Assembly (NCBI GenBank): GCA_016201275.1
Contig: JACQDB010000050.1
Location: forward strand, 34,239-98,238
Source: Acidobacteriota bacterium
GTDB lineage: Bacteria > Acidobacteriota > Blastocatellia > UBA7656
DNA length: 64,000 nucleotides
Reading direction: 5' to 3'
Shown here: piece after piece, positions 58,422-64,000 of the stretch
Numbering within the stretch: the first letter of the stretch is position 1
Layout of the letters: every line of letters starts with the position of its first letter
The notes under the pieces: model-generated
Databases searched by the model: none
Told to the model about the DNA's origin: nothing
The model's input: the letters and a program-made list of their open reading frames with translations, nothing else
Made by a program: the position numbers and the translations under genes

Positions 58422-60341
58422 TCATTGCTCAATTTTTTTCAGCATACAACGAGGTTCGACCAGTATGGTCTTGAAAGAAGATAAGCGCACAAGGCCGGGC
58501 TTGGCGCGTGGTGGCTTGGTGATAAATTTCTTTTGCGTGTAATGCACAGCCACTTTGTTCTGCGCTTTGGCCTGTGAAAAGTAAGCGGCGATTTCAGCGG
58601 CCTCCTGTATGACTTTTGCAGGAATCTCTTGCCGACTTGGATTGCGAACGACGACGTGAGAACCGGGATAATCGGCGGCGTGCATCCACAAATCCTGCGA
58701 ACCGGCCAGGCGAAAAGTAATCGTGTCGTTCTCTTTGTCGTTTTTTCCGACGACGATTTCAAAACCGTAGGAAGCGAGGAAGCGCCTGCCCAGACGTTGC
58801 TTATTCGCCTTCTTCGCAGGGGCATTTCGAGTGGCGGCTTGCGGTTTGATGCCTAATAAAATTTCCGCAGCGGATTTGATTTCCTCTATCTGAGGCGCGC
58901 TTAAATCTTCATCAAAGCGTTGGCGTAGAGCGCTTAATTTTTCCAGTTTAGGTTTGAGAGCAGCTTCGAGTTCGGCAATGGCTAAAAGGGCGCGACGGGC
59001 TTTTTGAGAGCGCGTAAAAAATTGAGTAGCGGCCTGCGGCAAGGTCATGTTGTTGCCCAGTTCAATTTCAATCCACGATTGTTCCGGGTCGTAATAATCA
59101 ATCACCAAGGCCTTCGTACCTCGCATACGCGCAGTATTGAAATTGGCCAATAACAGGTCGCCGAATTTTTTGAAGCGTTCCGGGTCTTCATACTTGTGGC
59201 GGTCGGTTTCTAGCGCTTCAAGGAGATTCGTTTTTTTGCGAATCTCTTCGTGTACAAACCGGTGCACCTCTTGGCGTTGGCGCTGCAACTGCAAAACGTG
59301 TTGGCGAATTTGGGCGTAGCAAAACGCAGCATCTGATAACGATTTTAATTCATACCCTGCTAGTTCGGTTTTAGAGTTCGCCGATTGAAATTCTGTGAGT
59401 TCAGCTTCGGAGTTTGCTGCTTGAAATTCTGTTGGCTTGGTTTCAGGGTTCGCCGATTGAAACGCTGTTGGCTTGAGTAACTTGATTTGATTTTTGGCGA
59501 TTTGATTTTTGGCGGACTGTAGAGGGAAGTGCGAAAGCTGCAAATCGGTTTTCAAGTTGACGATATTGGGGATGATGCTTTCACCAATCGCCACGGTCAA
59601 TTGGTCACTGCCGATTGGTAAATAACGGCGTTTTGCGCCAACCTGTTCAATTGGGAAACGCCAGAAGAGCAAGGGCTGAGGGCGGTTTGTGAGCAGGTCA
59701 GTGGTCAGCGCTTGTAAAGCTTCTTTGGGCGTTGCCGACTGACAGCGTGCGAGAAATTCTTTTTCCAGTTGCGGACTGAACACGGCTTGATGGTTGAAAA
59801 ACCGTTCAAGAATTTCTGGCTCTGAAATATCTTCCGGCAGTTCTTTCACTAGGCGTTGCAAATCGAAAGCGGGTTTCGGCATTTGAAACTGGTCGCCGAA
59901 GCGCAGGGTCTTGTTGCCGCGAGTATTGAGCGATGCTTCTACGACATGATGTTCGTCGAGCAGAAAGGCATTGGCAGTTCGACCGGTGAAATAACCCACC
60001 AAGGTTTGATGAATCGTTCGGCCTTCGGCTTCGACCTTTTCAAATTCTAAACACACGATACGCTCAAGCGCAGGTTTTTGCAGGTCGAGTAAGCGTGCGC
60101 CCACCAACTCTTTTTTTACAGTAGTGAGGAATGGATGAGCATCGTTGAGAGTTACCTTGGCCGACTTTTCCAAATAAAGCGCTGGCCAGGACGGATCGAA
60201 GGAAACGCGCAACAGCCTGTCATCAGGCAGTCGAAAATCTAACAACAAATCCGCATCGGTCAGGGAAATCTTCGCTAATTTTCGCTTGAGTAAAAGAGGA
60301 CGGACTTCCTCTACTAGCGCCGAAAGATAAAAATTATCCAT
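58422..60341 (-). CDS. NFACT family protein (RqcH/Rqc2 homolog)
   Basis: NFACT-N, coiled coil, NFACT-R FASYGFEIVVGKNDKENDTITFRLAGSQDLWMHAADYPGSHVVVRN. Confidence 0.93.
   Translation of the reverse strand: MDNFYLSALVEEVRPLLLKRKLAKISLTDADLLLDFRLPDDRLLRVSFDPSWPALYLEKSAKVTLNDAHPFLTTVKKELVGARLLDLQKPALERIVCLEFEKVEAEGRTIHQTLVGYFTGRTANAFLLDEHHVVEASLNTRGNKTLRFGDQFQMPKPAFDLQRLVKELPEDISEPEILERFFNHQAVFSPQLEKEFLARCQSATPKEALQALTTDLLTNRPQPLLFWRFPIEQVGAKRRYLPIGSDQLTVAIGESIIPNIVNLKTDLQLSHFPLQSAKNQIAKNQIKLLKPTAFQSANPETKPTEFQAANSEAELTEFQSANSKTELAGYELKSLSDAAFCYAQIRQHVLQLQRQRQEVHRFVHEEIRKKTNLLEALETDRHKYEDPERFKKFGDLLLANFNTARMRGTKALVIDYYDPEQSWIEIELGNNMTLPQAATQFFTRSQKARRALLAIAELEAALKPKLEKLSALRQRFDEDLSAPQIEEIKSAAEILLGIKPQAATRNAPAKKANKQRLGRRFLASYGFEIVVGKNDKENDTITFRLAGSQDLWMHAADYPGSHVVVRNPSRQEIPAKVIQEAAEIAAYFSQAKAQNKVAVHYTQKKFITKPPRAKPGLVRLSSFKTILVEPRCMLKKIEQ
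59361..59468. repeat. Three 36-bp tandem repeat units within the NFACT gene linker
   Basis: Encodes TAFQSANPETKP-TEFQAANSEAEL-TEFQSANSKTEL. Confidence 0.85.
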
Positions 60342-60398
60342 ACCGCTATCTTAATCAAGCGGTCGCCAAACGGCTATGCGTAGATGCTTCACGACATG

Positions 60399-60428
60399 AA
60401 AAATGCCTTCCCGAAGGAAGGCCATTTT
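60399..60428 (-). terminator. Intrinsic terminator hairpin
   Basis: aaaaatgccttcc-cgaa-ggaaggccattttt. Confidence 0.7.
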
Positions 60429-60472
60429 TCTGAGATGGGGAAAACCGGAAGGCGGCAAGTTCTTAGCGCGGT

Positions 60473-61693
60473 TCAAAAATCTTTGACCACCATCGTCCCG
60501 GAAAGCTTATCGTGCCAACTGCGACGCTGCGGATCGAGGGTTATCCAGAAGAAGCCTGCAAAGGCGGGAACCACGGAAAGAAAATAGCCCAAGGTTCTCA
60601 ACAAGACGATCTGTATAGAAGGTCTTTGGTTATTGAGCGCGTCTATGATGTGCGAATTGGCTGCCATCATACCGATGGTTTTTCCACAAAGAACCTGTGT
60701 AAGCATTAAATAAAAAATGGCGATCAAACTGACCAGAACGCCTGAAGCCAGTAAGGTATCAGCCGCAAGAAAACTGCCGCTGATCAGTTTCATCAAGATG
60801 AAGAACGGCGTACAACTAATTCCTATGACGGCGAAATCTATGGTGTTGATGAGAATGTGCGTGAACAGGTCTGGGCTTTCGGCCAGGCTCATGCTTTTGT
60901 GTAATTCGCGGTCAACCTTTTCGACTTCGGCATCCAGATAATCCAGATAAACATCTTCATCAATCAAGCGAATCGGCTCGACAGGTTTTTCTATGAAGGT
61001 TGCTTCGGCCACCCCTGGCGGTCTCAGCGGCGAGACCACTTCACGTTGAGCGGGTTGTGCGACCGGCGGTTTTCGGGTGACCGGAATCGGCAGCGTTTCC
61101 GTTTGCTCATCGGCTCTGATGACCGGAGGTTGCAAGACTCTGGCCGTGGCTTCACGATCTACGGCCAGCGCGGTTGCGGCTGTGGTTGAGCGCAGCGGTT
61201 CGATGCGGGGAAGCGAGGCGCGCATGGCGTTTTCGCTGGCGCGTTTGACGCGACTCAAAGCTCTTTCGACCACACGGTGATTATCGGCGTGTTTTAAGGT
61301 TGGGGAAGCCTCTTCATCTTGAGCCAAGTCATTCGAGGGATGCAGCGTTTTCACAGTGCCAAAGCCGTTATGTGGGCTGGCGGGAGATGGCGTGTCACGG
61401 CTCACTGAGAGCGAGCCGGAATCAGCGACACCTTCACCTCTAGACGAAAACTCCGAATTTTTGAGCGCTTCCTTTTGCGCTTTGATCGCGCGAACCTTTT
61501 CATTCAATTCGACACGCCAAGCCGGAAGGGGCGGTTTTGACGGTTCTTTAACTTCTGCCATTCTCTGCTTATAGGGGAATTCTAACAACTGCGATTGCGA
61601 GGTTCTCTGTGTTTGTTTTACAGCCCGTTGCCCACATTTTAGACAAACTGAAAGCTTGCCCGGATAGTCATACCCACAAGATGTACATCTCAT
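60473..61693 (-). CDS. RDD family membrane protein with N-terminal zinc ribbon
   Basis: MRCTSCGYDYPGKLSVCLKCGQ and C-terminal RDD-like TM region (FLMLTQVLCGKTIGMM...). Confidence 0.82.
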   Translation of the reverse strand: MRCTSCGYDYPGKLSVCLKCGQRAVKQTQRTSQSQLLEFPYKQRMAEVKEPSKPPLPAWRVELNEKVRAIKAQKEALKNSEFSSRGEGVADSGSLSVSRDTPSPASPHNGFGTVKTLHPSNDLAQDEEASPTLKHADNHRVVERALSRVKRASENAMRASLPRIEPLRSTTAATALAVDREATARVLQPPVIRADEQTETLPIPVTRKPPVAQPAQREVVSPLRPPGVAEATFIEKPVEPIRLIDEDVYLDYLDAEVEKVDRELHKSMSLAESPDLFTHILINTIDFAVIGISCTPFFILMKLISGSFLAADTLLASGVLVSLIAIFYLMLTQVLCGKTIGMMAANSHIIDALNNQRPSIQIVLLRTLGYFLSVVPAFAGFFWITLDPQRRSWHDKLSGTMVVKDF

Positions 61694-61855
61694 AACTTTT
61701 TTCTACCTCAATTCCAATTGGGGCATCCTGACTATCGCGGCGGATAGTATCAAAAATGGTTCCGCGAGGTCAACCTAAATGTTGAGGTTGAATGAAATCT
61801 TATAGCAAGATGATGGGCTTTTCCGGTCTCGCAAAAAAAATAGAAGAAAGGCCCA

Positions 61856-61902
61856 AGGCGCAGGTTCACAAAAACTTTCCGTTTTGGTAAAGCCTGCGCC
61901 CT
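61856..61902 (-). terminator. Intrinsic terminator of recA (minus strand)
   Basis: ggcgcagg ... cctgcgcc followed on the minus strand by a T-rich run (tttcttctatttttttt). Confidence 0.6.
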
Positions 61903-61920
61903 GAGTAACGCTGTCCAGTC

Positions 61921-63000
61921 TTACTCTTTGGTCGAAGCTTTGCGGCTTGACCCGGTGGCGACTGTCGGTTGGCCTGCCAGACTCTCCAGATTGAGCGAAG
62001 ATAGCGGCAAGCCCAGCGCTTTGCGAACCTCGGTTTCGATACGCCCGGAAATATCTGGGTCGTTCTTCAACAGGGTTTTGACATTCTCTCGGCCTTGTCC
62101 CAGGCGTTCGCCCTGAAAGCTGAACCACGCGCCGCTCTTTTCGACGATCTTATGTTGAACGGCCAAATCCAACAGGTCGCCTTCTTTCGATATGCCTTCG
62201 CCATACATGATGTCGAATTCGACTTCCTTGAACGGCGGCGCGACTTTATTTTTGACCACTTTGATTTTGGTGCGATTGCCAACGATATTTTCGCTGTCTT
62301 TAATCGCCCCTATGCGACGTATGTCGAGACGGATCGAAGCATAAAACTTCAAGGCCCTGCCGCCGGTCGTCGTTTCCGGACTTCCAAACATCACCCCTAT
62401 TTTATCGCGTATCTGATTGATGAAGATCAGACAGGTGTTGGAGCGCGATACGACTGCCGTCAATTTTCGCAGCGCCTGCGACATCAAACGTGCCTGCAAG
62501 CCCATGTGCGAATCGCCCATATCGCCGTCCAGTTCGGCTCGGGGAACCAGCGCGGCGACCGAATCTACGACCAGCACATCTATGCCGTTGGAGCGCACCA
62601 GCGCCTCGACGATTTCCAAAGCCTGTTCCCCGGAATCGGGTTGTGAAATAAATAGATTGTCTATGTCCACGCCGAGTTTATGCGCGTACTGAGCATCCAT
62701 AGCGTGTTCGGCGTCCACATAAGCGGCGATGCCTCCGGCCTTTTGTGCCTGCGACACGATGTGTAAAGCCAAGGTGGTTTTGCCGCCGGATTCCGGCCCG
62801 TAAATTTCGACGATGCGGCCACGCGGAACTCCGCCAACGCCTAAAGCGGCGTCCAGACTGATGCAGGTGGTAGAGATTGCCGGGACATCCTCGACCCGCT
62901 TTTCGCCCAAGCGCATGATTGAGCCTTTGCCAAAATTCTTTTCAATAGTTGCGATAGCCGCGTCAATGGCGCGGCTGCGTTCTGTGCGTTCATCTGCCAT
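61921..63000 (-). CDS. recA: Recombinase A
   Basis: [59 protein letters not shown]; start [11 protein letters not shown] at 63000. Confidence 0.97.
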   Translation of the reverse strand: MADERTERSRAIDAAIATIEKNFGKGSIMRLGEKRVEDVPAISTTCISLDAALGVGGVPRGRIVEIYGPESGGKTTLALHIVSQAQKAGGIAAYVDAEHAMDAQYAHKLGVDIDNLFISQPDSGEQALEIVEALVRSNGIDVLVVDSVAALVPRAELDGDMGDSHMGLQARLMSQALRKLTAVVSRSNTCLIFINQIRDKIGVMFGSPETTTGGRALKFYASIRLDIRRIGAIKDSENIVGNRTKIKVVKNKVAPPFKEVEFDIMYGEGISKEGDLLDLAVQHKIVEKSGAWFSFQGERLGQGRENVKTLLKNDPDISGRIETEVRKALGLPLSSLNLESLAGQPTVATGSSRKASTKE

Positions 63001-63362
63001 GTTGTGTGTGTGTTCCTTTCTGGGTTTTCTTAAAATTGTCTGCAAAGTATAGCACACACCGGCGTTCCTCACTAAAGCAAATTGAGGAAGCACGAGCGCG
63101 GGTTTTGCGTCCCGACAAACGCTTGAGGTTGCCGCCCCGAGCCGCGAAATCAGGCCGAAAAAGAAGGCCATTGCAAGGCAACCTTCAGCGTAAATTGAGG
63201 CTCCAAGCGACAGCGCGAAGGCGGCAGGGAATTTGACAGAATGCGAAAAAATAAATGAAACAAAAGAAAAAGCGTAGCGTTAAAAGGGCGCAAGGCGTCC
63301 TGCGAGGGGCGCTGGAATAAAAACAAAACCACCAGGATTTTGGTAGAGGAAGGGATGGAAAT

Positions 63363-63743
63363 ATGAAAAGAAGAATACCGTCGAGACAAGATATTATTCA
63401 GCAAAACGCCGAGAAAAAGACTGTTGCCACCCTTGATCCCAATGAATTGAAAGCCGTGGTTCGTGACGGCCTTTCGATGATGACTTTGAAGGATCGAGAG
63501 GAGTTCATACAAGTCTTGGAGGCCGAAATGAAGCGCCTGCACTTAGACCTGCGAGCGTATCTGATTCCCTTGGGGATTCCCGGAAGAACCACCGAAGAAT
63601 TGACGCCAACGGAAGTCGGTCACCTGATTCGTTTCCTGAAAATCAATGTTCCACCGGCCATGAAAGCCGTCGAACGGGCGTTGTCCACTTATCACGTCTT
63701 TGCCGCTACGATTGGCGACGCAGGCCGCAAACTGGCAGCTTAG
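63363..63743 (+). CDS. Conserved hypothetical protein
   Basis: 126-aa ORF, ATG start, followed by a strong terminator. Confidence 0.6.
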   Translation: MKRRIPSRQDIIQQNAEKKTVATLDPNELKAVVRDGLSMMTLKDREEFIQVLEAEMKRLHLDLRAYLIPLGIPGRTTEELTPTEVGHLIRFLKINVPPAMKAVERALSTYHVFAATIGDAGRKLAA

Positions 63744-63766
63744 TCGTGAGTTTCAAACTTTACCGG

Positions 63767-63797
63767 AGAGCGTGAAGAAAACTTTTCTTCACGCTCT
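63767..63797 (+). terminator. Strong intrinsic terminator
   Basis: agagcgtgaagaaaa-c-ttttcttcacgctct followed by ttg-rich sequence. Confidence 0.75.
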
Positions 63798-63858
63798 TTG
63801 TTGTTTACCGCGAATTTTATTTCCGCCAGATGGTAACGACCACCTCGCTTTATTTGCT

Positions 63859-64000
63859 GAGAAGCTGTTTTAAAAGTTAGCCAGGAGCTAGGCGTCTGAG
63901 CCTCAGACGAGTCATCGCGATATAGATCAATGCTTCACTCGATGATGTCTGTCGCTCGTAGTCCTTACTCAAGCGCCGACAGAAACTCAGCCACGCAAAG
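63859..64000 (-). mobile_element. Right-edge partial insertion sequence, IS5-like, C-terminal end of transposase
   Basis: Minus strand from 63999: FAWLSFCRRLSKDYERQTSSSEALIYIAMTRLRLRRLAPG* ending at 63877; candidate terminal repeat gagaagctgttttaaaagt at 63859. Confidence 0.8.

Noticed and set aside
62095-62646. 183-aa plus-strand ORF
   Set aside because: Antisense to recA.
63001-63070. LexA/SOS box upstream of recA
   Set aside because: A TATACT -10-like hexamer is visible on the minus strand but no convincing LexA palindrome.

Overview
This 64 kb window looks like a bacterial chromosome segment. Gene content (LpxD, futalosine-pathway MqnE, DUF5777 barrel, Gram-negative style pilus genes) suggests an Acidobacteriota-like genome, but that assignment is inference. 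Most of the window is housekeeping: NtrC-type regulator (cut by the window start), ssb, bifunctional nuclease, parA-parB, lpxD, xerD-like, Mrp ATPase, HesB/IscA, peroxiredoxin, ygfZ-like, rpiA, mqnE, mgtE, YyaL-like thioredoxin-domain protein, PilN/PilO-like pilus genes, APC permease, PIG-L deacetylase, proline-pathway aldehyde dehydrogenase, STAS/RsbW pair, aroA, aroK, LD-carboxypeptidase, RqcH/NFACT and recA. Accessory regions: (i) an IS1-family element with an A9 frameshift site next to a ~376 bp MITE-like palindromic element and a glycan gene pair whose second gene is broken by frameshifts; (ii) an R-M plus ParDE cassette bounded by a perfect 141 bp direct repeat that fuses to and apparently truncates the downstream gene; (iii) an envelope protease cluster with an FHA-TM-trypsin protein and a caspase-like protein lacking its catalytic Cys; (iv) a BigR-like sulfide/persulfide gene set with a palindromic operator inside the arsR promoter; (v) a CuA-type cupredoxin fused to a beta-barrel domain; (vi) several REP-like long hairpins; and (vii) a partial IS5-like transposase at the right edge. 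No rRNA, tRNA or CRISPR array was recognised. All calls come from reading the sequence by eye; no searches were run.
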